Shown here: positions 1-11,600 of the stretch, piece after piece
Layout: every line of letters starts with the position of its first letter
Numbering within the stretch: the first letter of the stretch is position 1
Source of the DNA: a virus
Virus record (IMG/VR): IMGVR_UViG_3300047562_003823
Span: 1-29,970 of that record
Strand: one strand, 5' to 3'
Length of the DNA stretch: 29,970 bases
Notes under the pieces: model-generated
Seen by the model: only the letters and a program-made list of their open reading frames with translations
What the model was told of the DNA's origin: nothing
Database searches by the model: none
Position numbers and translations under genes: made by a program

Positions 1-1
1 T

Positions 2-121
2 AATTATTTGAAGGAAATACTTGAAGATGATTATGATATTATTAAAAAACGGGATAGCAACCCCGTAAAAAGTTCTGATTTAACAGATCAGGAGCTAAAA
101 AATGACCAAAAAAGTCGATAA
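2..121 (+). CDS. 3' end of an unidentified upstream gene (partial)
   Basis: Reading from base 2, the frame stays open for 39 codons and ends at TAA 119-121. The visible tail is hydrophilic and strongly charged, with an acidic patch EILEDDYD followed by a lysine and serine rich end. It overlaps the next gene by 20 bases, a normal arrangement in this tightly packed phage region. The position ahead of gp25 suggests another baseplate or hub assembly gene, but the fragment has no motif that I recognise, so no function is assigned. Confidence 0.55.
   Translation, partial: NYLKEILEDDYDIIKKRDSNPVKSSDLTDQELKNDQKSR
90..94 (+). promoter_or_regulatory. Ribosome binding site for the 85-residue gene
   Basis: AGGAG lies 7 bases before the ATG at 102. 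It is one of the few strong Shine-Dalgarno sites in the window and supports that start, even though it lies inside the upstream gene. Confidence 0.7.
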
Positions 122-359
122 AGACCAGAATTTCATGGAAAATGAGTGGGGAACTCGATATTTGTCATCTGAATATGGTTGGGAAAGTCAAATTGAGAAC
201 AAAAAAATGCTTCGTGAGATTGCAAATGATGATTTGACACCAAAAAAACATGATTTTCTCCATCAGAATGAAATTCACGCAAAAATTCGTAATGATGAGG
301 ACTATGATGACTGGGAATATGGCACTGAACCTCTATATGAATCTAAAAAACCCGAATAA
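102..359 (+). CDS. Small acidic protein of unknown function (85 aa)
   Basis: An 85-residue soluble protein with no signal peptide or membrane segment. It is rich in Asp, Glu, Trp and Tyr (NEWGTRYLSSEYGWE near residues 14-28 and NDEDYDDWEYGTEP near 64-77). A good AGGAG site supports the ATG start, and its first 20 bases overlap the end of the preceding gene. The stop codon lies within a late promoter box serving gp25. I do not recognise the family. Location directly ahead of the wedge genes fits a small structural or assembly factor of a T4-like phage, but that rests on position alone. Confidence 0.7.
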   Translation: MTKKVDKDQNFMENEWGTRYLSSEYGWESQIENKKMLREIANDDLTPKKHDFLHQNEIHAKIRNDEDYDDWEYGTEPLYESKKPE

Positions 360-362
360 ATA
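355..362 (+). promoter_or_regulatory. T4-type late promoter box upstream of gp25
   Basis: AATAAATA matches the NATAAATA late promoter box described for T4-like cyanophages (T4: TATAAATA). It overlaps the stop region of the 85-residue gene and ends 20 bases before the gp25 ATG, so the transcript would start very close to the gene. It probably drives gp25, gp6 and the 4011-residue gene. The box is short and AT-rich, so chance matches occur, but its placement in a rare intergenic gap supports it. Confidence 0.6.
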
Positions 363-382
363 ATACAGTTTTTATACATTTT

Positions 383-784
383 ATGCCTTTAGAGCGAGTC
401 AGCAGGGGTTTTAAAGACATAAGTATGTCTTTTCAAGCAAACCCACTCAATTATGACTTAATCGCACTCAATAATACAAGTGCAATTGCTCGTTCTGTTC
501 GAAATTTGGTACTTACTTACCCTGGCGAAAGATTTTTTAATGAAAATCTAGGTTCTAAAGTAAGTCGCTCTCTTTTTGAGAATATTGATGACGTAACAGC
601 ATCAGTAATAAAAGATGAAATTAAAAATACTATTGAAAATTATGAACCAAGAGTCGAACTTACTAATGTTATAGTTGCTCCTAATTATGATTACAATGAA
701 TTTAACGTAACTATAGAATATGTAATAGTAGGAATTGACGTTCCACCCCAACAATTATCATTTGCACTTCAGCCAACACGATAA
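383..784 (+). CDS. gp25: Baseplate wedge protein gp25
   Basis: At 133 residues it is almost the same length as T4 gp25 (132), the small GPW/gp25-family wedge component that contacts gp6 and helps nucleate the contracting sheath. The family hallmark EPR triplet is present at residues 88-90 within YEPRVEL, preceded by the typical stretch with YPGERFF near residues 46-52 and LGS near 56-58. It is followed directly by gp6 with no spacer (TAA 782-784, ATG 785), so the two subunits are probably translationally coupled. There is no clear Shine-Dalgarno site; a late promoter box lies just upstream. The assignment is firm. Confidence 0.95.
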   Translation: MPLERVSRGFKDISMSFQANPLNYDLIALNNTSAIARSVRNLVLTYPGERFFNENLGSKVSRSLFENIDDVTASVIKDEIKNTIENYEPRVELTNVIVAPNYDYNEFNVTIEYVIVGIDVPPQQLSFALQPTR

Positions 785-2695
785 ATGGCACTAGTTAATT
801 TTACTAATTTAGATTTCGATCAAATTAAAGTTTCTCTTCGTGAATACTTAAGAGCAAACTCAAATTTTACTGATTATGATTTTGAAGGATCGAATCTATC
901 TACACTTATAGACGTTTTAGCGTATAATACTTACATTACCTCATACAATGCTAATATGATTAGCAATGAGGTTTTTATTGATAGCGCAACTCTTAGGGAG
1001 AACGTTGTTTCTCTTGCAAGAAATATTGGATACGTTCCAAATTCTCGCGCAGCTTCTAGAGCCAATGTTTCATTTTTTGTAGATACAACTTCAATCACAT
1101 CAAATCCACTAACATTAACTCTTAAGAGTGGAGTTGTTTGTACCACAGTTTCTACATTCGGTGGTCAAAGTTTTTCTTTTATTAGTCCTCAAGATATTAC
1201 TGTTCCGGTAATAAATGGAGTTGCTTTATTTGAAAATATTGATCTTTATGAGGGAACATATGTAACAACCAACTTTACAGTTGATTCTAATGACCCAAAT
1301 CAAAGGTTTATTCTTAATAATGCAAATATTGATATAGACTCAATAAGTGTATATGTAAGAGACACTGAACCAAGTTCAATAAGAAGACCATATATCTTAT
1401 CTAAAAATTTATTTGATGTTAATTCAGAATCTAAAATTTTCTTTATACAAGAAATAGAAGATCAAAGATATGAATTAATTTTTGGTGATGGAGTATTTGG
1501 TAAGAAACTTGATAATTTAAATTATATTGAAGTTTCTTATAACATTACCAATGGAGAACTCGGAAACGGAGTTTCTTCCTTTAATTATAGTGGGCGTATC
1601 ATAGATAATCTGAATAGAGTTGTTAATAATGGAATATCATTAATTACTACTAATTCTCCCTCTCAGAATGGAAGAGAAATAGAATCTGTAGAATCGATTA
1701 AAAAGTATGCTACTAGAAAATATGCATCTCAAAATAGAGCAGTAACAGCAACAGATTATGAAACTATTATACCCACAATTTATCCTGAAGCAGAATCTGT
1801 TTCTGTGTTTGGTGGGGAAGATTTAGATCCACCAAAATTTGGTAGGGTATTCATTAGCATCAAACCCATCAATGGTCCATTTGTTTCTAACCAGGTAAAG
1901 GACAATATTGAAAAATCCTTAAGAAAATATGCAGTCGCTGGAATTGTTCCGGAGATTATTGACTTGAAGTATTTGTATATTGAAACAGATACAACTGCAT
2001 ACTATGATTCAAATTCAACTTCAGACCCAAATAATATTAAAGATATTATCTTCACCAATATTAAAAATTATGCAAATTCAAATGAATTGAATAAGTATGG
2101 TGCCAGATTTAAATATAGCAAATATCTGAAAGTTATTGATGATTCAAATTCTGCAGTAACTTCTAATATTACAAAGGTCATAATGAGACGTGACTTGAGA
2201 GTTGAATTGAATAAATTTGCCGATTATGAAATTTGTTATGGAAATGAGTTCCATATTAAAAATATAAACGGATATAATATCAAATCTTCTGGATTTACTG
2301 TTTCTGGAATCAATGACACTGTTTATATGTCGGATATTCCAGATTCGGATGGTTTGACTGGAACTATTTTCTTCTTTAAATTGCAATCACCAACTCAACC
2401 TATGATTGTCAGAAAAAATGCTGGCAGAATTGATTACAAAAAAGGCGAAATTAAGTTATTCCCATTAAATGTAAGTTCTGCAGTAAAGACTTTATTTGAT
2501 CAACCAGTTATTCAAATTTCAGCCATTCCAAAATCAAATGATGTAATTGGATTACAGGATTTATATTTGCAACTAGATATTAATAATAGTACGTTAAATA
2601 TATTATCGGATGAAATTTCTTCGGGTTCAGATATTTCTGGATCGACCTATAAGACTACATCAAGTTACATCAACGGAGACCTTGTAAGAATATAA
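785..2695 (+). CDS. gp6: Baseplate wedge protein gp6
   Basis: 636 residues, close to T4 gp6 (660). In T4, gp6 dimers form the continuous ring joining the baseplate wedges. The N-terminus (IKVSLREYLRANSNFTDYDFEGSNLSTLID, residues about 14-43, with the conserved DYDFEGS) and the following block on asparagine-rich helices (AYNTYITSYNANMISNEVF) are typical of this family. A gpJ-like central domain follows, including IFGDGVFGKKL near residues 232-242 and ATRKYASQNRAVTATDYETII near 308-328. The gene abuts gp25 upstream and is separated from the giant gene by 4 bases. Contiguity with gp25 and gp8 supports the call. Confidence 0.95.
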   Translation: MALVNFTNLDFDQIKVSLREYLRANSNFTDYDFEGSNLSTLIDVLAYNTYITSYNANMISNEVFIDSATLRENVVSLARNIGYVPNSRAASRANVSFFVDTTSITSNPLTLTLKSGVVCTTVSTFGGQSFSFISPQDITVPVINGVALFENIDLYEGTYVTTNFTVDSNDPNQRFILNNANIDIDSISVYVRDTEPSSIRRPYILSKNLFDVNSESKIFFIQEIEDQRYELIFGDGVFGKKLDNLNYIEVSYNITNGELGNGVSSFNYSGRIIDNLNRVVNNGISLITTNSPSQNGREIESVESIKKYATRKYASQNRAVTATDYETIIPTIYPEAESVSVFGGEDLDPPKFGRVFISIKPINGPFVSNQVKDNIEKSLRKYAVAGIVPEIIDLKYLYIETDTTAYYDSNSTSDPNNIKDIIFTNIKNYANSNELNKYGARFKYSKYLKVIDDSNSAVTSNITKVIMRRDLRVELNKFADYEICYGNEFHIKNINGYNIKSSGFTVSGINDTVYMSDIPDSDGLTGTIFFFKLQSPTQPMIVRKNAGRIDYKKGEIKLFPLNVSSAVKTLFDQPVIQISAIPKSNDVIGLQDLYLQLDINNSTLNILSDEISSGSDISGSTYKTTSSYINGDLVRI

Positions 2696-2699
2696 TAAA

Positions 2700-5600
2700 A
2701 TGACAGAAACCAGAATCAAAATCAGTTCAATTGTCGAAAATCAACTTCCACAATTTGTAAAAGAAGAATTTCCTCTAGTATCAGAATTTTTATCTCAATA
2801 TTATACTTCCCTGGAAAATCAGGGAGGATCTATCGATTTACTTCAAAACATTGACCAATATATTAAGGTTGATTCCTTAACAAATTTGGTCGAATCAACA
2901 ACTTTGAGTTCTGATGTAACTTTTTTTGATTCTACAATAAATGTAACATCAACTGCAGGATTTCCAGACTCTTATGGTCTCATTTTAATTGATTCTGAAA
3001 TAATTACATATACTTCAAAAACCTCTACAACATTTGAAGGTTGTGTTCGCGGATTTAGTGGCGTCACTGCATATAAACCAAACGATGAATTAACTTTTTC
3101 AGAAAGTTTATCTCAAAGTCATTTATCTGGAGAAACTGTTCAAAATTTAAGCATTCTTTTCCTAAAAGAATTTTTAAACAAAGTAAAAAAGCAATTCACT
3201 CCTGGATTTGAAGGAAGAGAATTATACACTGAATTAAATGAAAGGATTTTTATTAAACAATCCATAGATTTTTATTCTTCAAAGGGTACAGATAATTCAT
3301 TTAAAATTTTATTTGGTGCGCTTTATGGTCAGAATGTAGAGATAATTCGCCCTAGAGATTATCTAATTCAACCTTCAGATGCGCAGTATAGAATTACATC
3401 CGATTTGGTTTTGCAAGCAGTAGAAGGAAACCCAGAAAATCTTGTAAACGGAACTCTCTATCAATATCAAAATGAAGATGAAACTGAGCAGTTAGCTCAG
3501 GGAACTATTACAAAGGTTGAAGAAATTAGAAGAGGTTCTGAGAGTTATTATCTAGTCAGTTTGGATGCAGATTATGATAAAGATATTCTGCCAATAGGAA
3601 CTGTTTATGGGCAATTTAAAATTCACCCCAAAACAAAAATCATATCTGATACTGTTTCTGCGTCTAGAACATTAGAGGTAGATTCTACCGTTGGATTTCC
3701 AAAAGAAAATGGAAAATTGAGGGTGGATTTGGAAAATGGTTCTTCTTTGGACATTTCTTATACATCCAAAACTTTAAATCAGTTTATTGGTTGTTCTGGC
3801 ATTAATCAGGATATTCCTCAAGGAACACATATTAAATTAGATTATTTTACTTATGGAAACTATAATGATGAAAAAATAACAGTAAGAGTTCTTGGTGTAT
3901 TGGCAGATTTGAACATACCGCCAAATACTCAGTTTTATTCTAAAGGCGATGTTATAAAAATAAAAACTTTAGGAAAAGATGCTAAAGATTTTAAGTCAAA
4001 TAATTGGTTCTTCAATATTCCTGTAGAGTATTCAGTTTCTAATATTTCAATTTCTGATGCATTTGATAGATCTTATATTGTTAATCTAAGTGAAGAACAT
4101 TCACTTAGAGTTGGGGATTCTGTATCTCTAATAAGTTCTTCTGATAATGAAAGTATTGGTAATATAATTTCCTTTAATAATACAAAATCAATAACCGTCC
4201 AGTTTGGTTCTGAAGGTTCAACACTTAATATTAACCAATCTTATATTATACGGAGAAGAATAAGTAAAGTAGATTCTGAAAATTACCCCTCAGTAAATCA
4301 ATACACCTCAAATGTTCAGAATGTTTACTCTGACAATGATGGATCTTTGTATGTTTCATCTCCGTCTCTTCCAACATATTTGAATAGAAAAATTAGAGTA
4401 AATGATAGATCTATTGTTTTTCCACCCAACAGTTCTACTCAAACAGTAGAACCGGATGATTATTCGGATTTAAGTAAGGGAACAACTCTGAACATTGGTA
4501 GACATGGATTTTATACTGGAGATGCTATTGTTTATAAACCACCTACTGAAAATTCCCTTGGAATTGCGGCCGGTGTATATTTTATTAAAAGAATAAGTGC
4601 AACAGAGGTAAAGTTAGCAAAAAGTAGAAATAATATTTTTTCTGAAAAATACATTTCATTTGATGCAACAATTAGAAATAATAAGTTTGAACTTCAAGAA
4701 TTTACATATAGGGATTTGAGTTCTAAGCTATTAGAATCTCAAAAATTAATTAGAAAAATTTCCAATCCATTGATTGATGGAAATACTTATGAAACTGAAC
4801 CCGGAACAACAGGAATTTTTATTAACGGTGTTGAACTTTTAAATTATAAATCAAAAGACAATATTTTTTATGGTCCGATTAACGATATAGTCGTTTCTTC
4901 CCCCGGAGAGGATTATGATGTATCTAATCCCCCAATTTTATCTATTAGAGACCCTAAAGGGTTTGGTGCAAAGGGACATTGTTCAATAATTGGTGGACTA
5001 GAAAGAATTGATATTTTAGACCCAGGATTTGATTATATAGAAGAACCAAAAATAGAAATTGAAGGTGGCAATGGATTTGGCGCATCAGCTAAAGTAAACT
5101 TAGTTAGTTTTGATTATTCTGCAGATTTCAATTCTATTTCTTCTGCGGAATTGGTGAAATTGAATCCGATAAATCAGATTGGATTTTCTACTTATCATAA
5201 GTTTAGGGATGCTGAAGAAGTTGTTTATATTACAAATGGACAAACTTCTATCAGTGGTCTATCTACAAATTCTTCATATTTTGTTTCTGTTAAGGATGAG
5301 TTTACTGTAAGTATACACAAATCTTTTGATGATGCAGTTTCTGGCATCAATACCATAAGACTCACTGCATATGGGTCTGGTGTACACGCATTTAAATCAA
5401 AAGATAAAAAGAAAAAAATAGGATCTATTTCTATAGAAAATAGAGGTCAAAATTATCAAAATAAATTAATTTTTGCGAAAACAAGTGGAATAAGTACCTC
5501 AGAAAATACAATTTATATTCCAAGTCATGGTTATTCTAGTGGAGAAATTGTAGTCTATAATGCTACTGAAAATCCAGCAGGAGGCCTATCGTCATCAAGA

Positions 5601-8600
5601 TCATATTACGTAACCAAGGTTGATGATGATAAATTTAAGTTGTCTGAGATTGGTTCCAGTGTTTTGGGAATTACGACAACATTTTATTATGATACTAAAC
5701 AATATGTTGACTTAACTTCTTCTGGTAGCGGTTCTCATAAATTTAACTATCCCGAAATCAAAGTGACTCTTAGTGGAAGAATTGGAGTTTCCACTATTTC
5801 TGGACAAAATTTTAATGCAACAATCTTGCCAGTGTTTAGGGGAGAGTTGCAATCTGTATTTGTGGAAGATGGTGGAGCAAATTATGGTACAGAAGAGATT
5901 ATTAATTATAATAGACAACCATTCTTTGAATTAGGATCTGGGTCTGGGGCTTCAGTAACACCAATAGTTTTAAATGGACAAATTGTTAATGTTTTGGTCA
6001 ATAGCCCAGGTGCAGGATACAATTCTATCCCCAATATTGAGATTTTTGGTGATGGCGTAGGCGCCATACTAACGCCAGTAATATCAAATGGTTCGTTAGT
6101 TGACGTTAAGGTAATTTATGGTGGAATTGGATATAATCAAATAAACACCAGTATTGATATAGTACCTTCTGGTTCTGGTGCAAAACTGGAAGCAAAAATT
6201 AAACCATGGAAAATAAATTTAGTTGAAAGATTAATACAAAACTCACAAATAACTCAAGACGACGGTATTTTATCTGAAGGATTAAATGACAATTTTGGAA
6301 TAGAATACACTCATGCATATGCTCCAAGGAGTTTAAGATCTACAGTTCAGGCAACTAGGTTTGAAGATGGAGAGATTAAATATGTTCCTGATCTGCAAAT
6401 TTTAGATGGAAGAGAATTGTCATCAGATAATCCCATCAATGGTTCTGGAGCACATTCTCCAATTATTGGGTGGGCATATGATGGAAATCCAATATATGGC
6501 CCATATGGTTATTCATCCAAAACTGGAGGAAGAATCAAATGTATGAGGTCTGGATATAAATTAAGATCCGATTTGCTTGGACTAGTTCAGGCAAAGCAGA
6601 GACCAAATTATACTAATGGGTTTTTCATTGAAGACTATACTTATGTTGGTGATGGTGATTTAGACGAGCATAATGGTAGATTCTCGGTTACTCCAGAGTA
6701 CCCAAATGGAGTTTATGCATATTTTACCACAATAAATCCAGGAGACCCCGAAAGAGTTGATTTTCCTTTTGGAAATTATAAAAGACCAGTGTTCCCATAT
6801 GCTGTAGGAGAAAGATATAAGTCGGCAAAGATTGACTTCAATTTCAATTCAGATTCAAACCAGGATGATATTGACATAAATGTTACAAATTGGAAAAGAA
6901 ATATTACACCATATAATATTAAATCATACGATTACCTCTTTAATCCAAATGATATTAAAGAGCAAAATTCTGTAGTTAGGGGTGTTTTGAGTGGTTTTGT
7001 CAATTCTGTGGTAGCAGAAGATGGTGGAGAAGATTATCAAATAGGAGATAAACTGGTATTTGATTCTGAAATTAACTATGGAACTAGAGCAATTGTTGAC
7101 TCTATAAAAGGAAAGGAGGTAAATTCAATAAGTGTTAATACGTCTACTTTCAATGATGTTGAACTATATCCTTTCGAATCTCAGTTTATAGGGTTTACAA
7201 CAATACCTCATAATTATTTAAATAATGATTTGATAAATTTTACGGGTAAATTTGATTACAATAAGTTTGGTAATATTCGTATTAGTACCAATAACTTAGT
7301 ACTAAATTCGGGTATAGGTTCTACAGAATATACTGGTCTTATAACTTATTTTAATGTTTCTGGAAATTTAAATTATCCAAATATTAGAGAAAATGATATC
7401 TACAAGATAGGTGAAGAAGAAATAAAGATTTTAAATGTTGAGCAAGATAAATCAAGAATTAGAGTTATTAGGAATCAAAATGGAACTCTAGGTTTAACGT
7501 CATATGCTCCAGGTTCTCTTTTGGTAGAGAAAACTAGAAAATTCAGAATAAACTTTGGAATTTCTACTAGTTATGGGTCGAATATCAATAAAGAAATCTA
7601 TTTTAATCCACCAGAGTCTATTGGTTTGGGAACAGTTTCTGGTGTTGGAATAGTCAGTACAATTTATTTTTCTAATCCTGGAGTAGGAGAGACTCAAATT
7701 GCAATACCCACTAGATCAATTTATATCAAAAATCATAATTTGAATAGTGGAGACTCATTGATTTATTCTTCAAATGGTGGGGATAGAATATCTGTTTCTA
7801 CTGATGGAATATCCTCATTCTTATTGGAAAATGAATCAATTGTTTATGCAACAAAAATTTCTAACGACTTGATTGGAATTTCTACAGTCAAGATTGGATT
7901 GGGTTCTGATGGATCTTTTGTATCTATTGGTTCAACGCTACAAGGAAGTATTTTATATTTTACTTCTGTTGGTGTGGGAGAAACTCATAGTTTTAAAACA
8001 AATTATGATGATATTATGGTGGGAAATATTTCCAAAAACACAGTAACCGTTCTCACTTCAGAAAACCATAATTTATCTTTACTTGATAGTGTAAATGTTT
8101 CAGTAAAGTCTGGAATATCCACCACATTTATTGTAAAATATAATGATTATAACAGAAGATTGGTAATCAATCCAAGAAGTTTCTCTTCAATTGATATTAT
8201 TAATAGTATTATTGTAATCAATAATCATAATCTTTATAATGGCCAAAAAGTAATATACACTGCAGCTAATCCGGCGACCGGGTTAGTTGATAATGGAATG
8301 TATTACATAGTTGTTATTGATTCCAATAAAGTAAAGTTATCAAACACTTACTATCAAGCAACTAAGTCAAATCCAGATACTGTCAACATAACATCATCTC
8401 AACCGGGAACTATATCTCCTATTAATCCTCCCTTGGAATTTATCAAAGATAAGCAAATTATATTTGATCTTTCCGATTCATCTCTCTCCTCTTTAAGCAA
8501 TGCAATTTCTTATTCTGCATTTGATTTTAAGTTTTATACAGATAGTAATTTTGTAGAAGAATTTAATAAAACACCATTTTCAAACGTATTTGAAGTTACT

Positions 8601-11600
8601 AAAACTGGAAGAGTTGGCATAGATTCCACTGCAAATGTAGCAATAACTTTAAATCAGGACATTCCAACTAATCTGCATTATAAATTAGTTCCGATTAATT
8701 TGGATAGAATATCCAAAAATAAAAAAGAAATTTTGATTGATACTGAAGTAGTTGGATTTAATAAAATTACACTGACTGAAAGTAAGTATAATGGCAATTA
8801 CACTGTTGTTGGACTATCTTCTACCTCATTTAACTACAATATAATAGAAATTCCTGAAAGTGTATCATATTCACAAGATATTGAGTACTTTGTAACTAAA
8901 TCAACATCAACAAAAGGTCCTATTAATCAAATAAAAGTTTCAAATAAAGGAACTGGATATTTCTCATTGCCAGAAAATGTTTCCGTAACTTCTAATGATG
9001 GGAAAAATTCACTACTAAATGTAAAAACACTGGACATTGGAAAAATTTCTGGAGTTGAAATTCAAGATATTGGATTCGATTATTCTATAGATTATAGCGT
9101 TAGACCAACTGCAAAGTTCCCTAGTATTTTAATACTGGAACCTTTATCCTCCTTAGATTATATCGGAATAGCATCAATAGGTAAAAACTATAATTCTGCC
9201 CCATCCCTCTTAATTTTTGATGGACTTACTGGAGAAATTGTCGATGATGTTGAGTTATCTTATAACCTTGGAGATTCTAGAGTAACTATAATTAAGAATA
9301 GCAACTTATTCAACCACGTAACACCGAAAGTTTTACCTATCAATAATTCAAATGGAATTAAAATTTCAAATATTTCATTTGATATCAACACCAAAGATGT
9401 AACTGTAACTTTAGGTTCTAGCTTTAGTAGTGCAGATGATTATCCATTTGAAGTTGGAAGTAAAGTTTTAATCGAAGGGATAAGCGTCGGTGTAGGAACA
9501 ACGGGAATCGGATATAACTCTTCAAGTTACAATTATTCTCTATTTACACTTACCGCAGTAGATTCAAATATTGGAGGTTCTGTTGGAATTGTAACTTACA
9601 ATCTTTCAGAATATATTGAGGATGGGGAGATTCCTGGAAATTTTGCAGAGAAAAGATCTTTTGGAAGAATAATCCCAGAATCTTATTTGCCTATTTTTAA
9701 TCCCGTTCTTAAAAAGAATGATTTTTATGAGGGCGAGAATGTTTACTCAGATTCTTCATCTGGAAAGATATTAAAGTGGGATGCAAATAATCAAAATCTC
9801 AAAGTCTCTACTGTTGATGATTTTGAACCAGACAAATTTATAATAGGCGAGACAACTGGAACAGTTGGAATTATAAGGGAAGTATTGAGTGTAGAATCTG
9901 ACTATAGAATAGATGCAAAATCGGATAGAAGAAAGGGGTGGAATACTGAAACCGGATTCTTAAATAATGATTTCCAAAGAGTTCATGATAGTGATTATTA
10001 TCAATATTTCTCATATGCACTTAAAACACAAAAGGATTTTAATACATGGAACAATCCAGTAAGTTCACTAAATCATACTGCTGGATTTAAGAAATTTGGA
10101 AATTTAATTATTGAATCTGAAGTAACAAATTCTGGAATTTCAACTGCTCAGAATCTTGGAGATTTCTCTGGTACTGCAGATTTAACAAGATTTGTTGATT
10201 TAAATTGTGTAAATGACTTTGACCTTGCAAGAGAAAATAATATTATAATTGATGATAAAATTAACTCAAATGAAATCTACTTTAATAGTAGAGTAATACA
10301 AGATTATATTGAGTCTATTGGAAATAAGGTATTAGTAATAGATGATGTGTCGGGAGAGTTTAACAGCAACCCAAGACCAACTGAATTTAGTGTAGTGGAT
10401 TCCTTTGATTTAAATTCTCTAAATTTCAAAAAATATTTTACTCTAATACAAGATAAAAAGTTTGTAAATGAAAAGCAATTTACTTTAGTAACATTACTCC
10501 ACGACAATACTGTTGGATTTTTAAATCAATATGGCCTTGAGTCTATAAGTAGTGGTCACTTAGGATTTTATGATTTTGTTGTCTCTGGAAATTCAGGAAA
10601 CTTGCTATTCTATCCAGTAAAACCAAAATTTAATGACTATAATATAGAAATATTTTCAATATCATTAACCGAAAATCTAACGGGAATTAGTGACTTTGAT
10701 TTGGGAGATTCTGTTCACATCCATACTCAAAATTCAACAATTCCAGATGAAACTTCTGCGGCAACTACTATTGTGGGAATTGCTTCTACATATAGATCCA
10801 CTAAACTTTTGGTTCAAATTTCATCCACAGATAATTCATATCATGAAGTAGACGAAGTTACAGTTATTTTTGACGGAAGTAATGTTCACTTGCAAGAATA
10901 TGGGCAAATAACAACTGACGGATTTACTGATAAATCTTCTGCCGGATTTGGCACTTACTATGCTTATTTTGATGGGTCCAATGTAAATGTTGATTTGATA
11001 CCTAATGATACGACATCTAAAGATTATAATGTCAACACTATCAATGTTTCCTTAGCAAGTACAATTTCTTCCGGAATTGGTACACAGGTTGTGGGAGGAA
11101 GCTCTTTAAATTCTTCCGCAGTTTCTATTGCCTCCAGTTCTTCGCCAACGGAAAGTTTGATATTTAGTTACTCGAATAGTAATTATAATTGTTCTTATTG
11201 TGTAATTGGTATTGAAGATAAAACAAATTCCGAATACCAAACTTCAGAGTTCTTAATCGCAACAAATATTTTTGAAAATGAATGCTACACTACTGAATTT
11301 GGACTTTTACGTACAGGTTCTTATTTGGGTGATATAACTGCAGAAGTTGCTGGATCGAATACTGAAATTTACTTTACCCCATCTCCAAATATTGATGTAG
11401 ATGTAAAAGTATTTGCAGTTAATGTTGGATTGAGTGAAGAACCCGGTCAGTTCATAATGGAAAATTCTGGCATCGAATATGATTATTCGGAATATACTGG
11501 AACAGATAATGATATTAAGAAAGAATTTGATTTAAAATATAATAATGTTCCAATTTTTGAAAGAATTTTTGATGCAAGCGATTCGGGGGTTGTTTCAGTT

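Noticed and set aside
49-66. Hairpin ACGGG...CCCGT near the left end as a terminator or regulatory stem
   Set aside because: The stem is 5 base pairs, has no T-run after it, and lies in the open frame of the partial gene.
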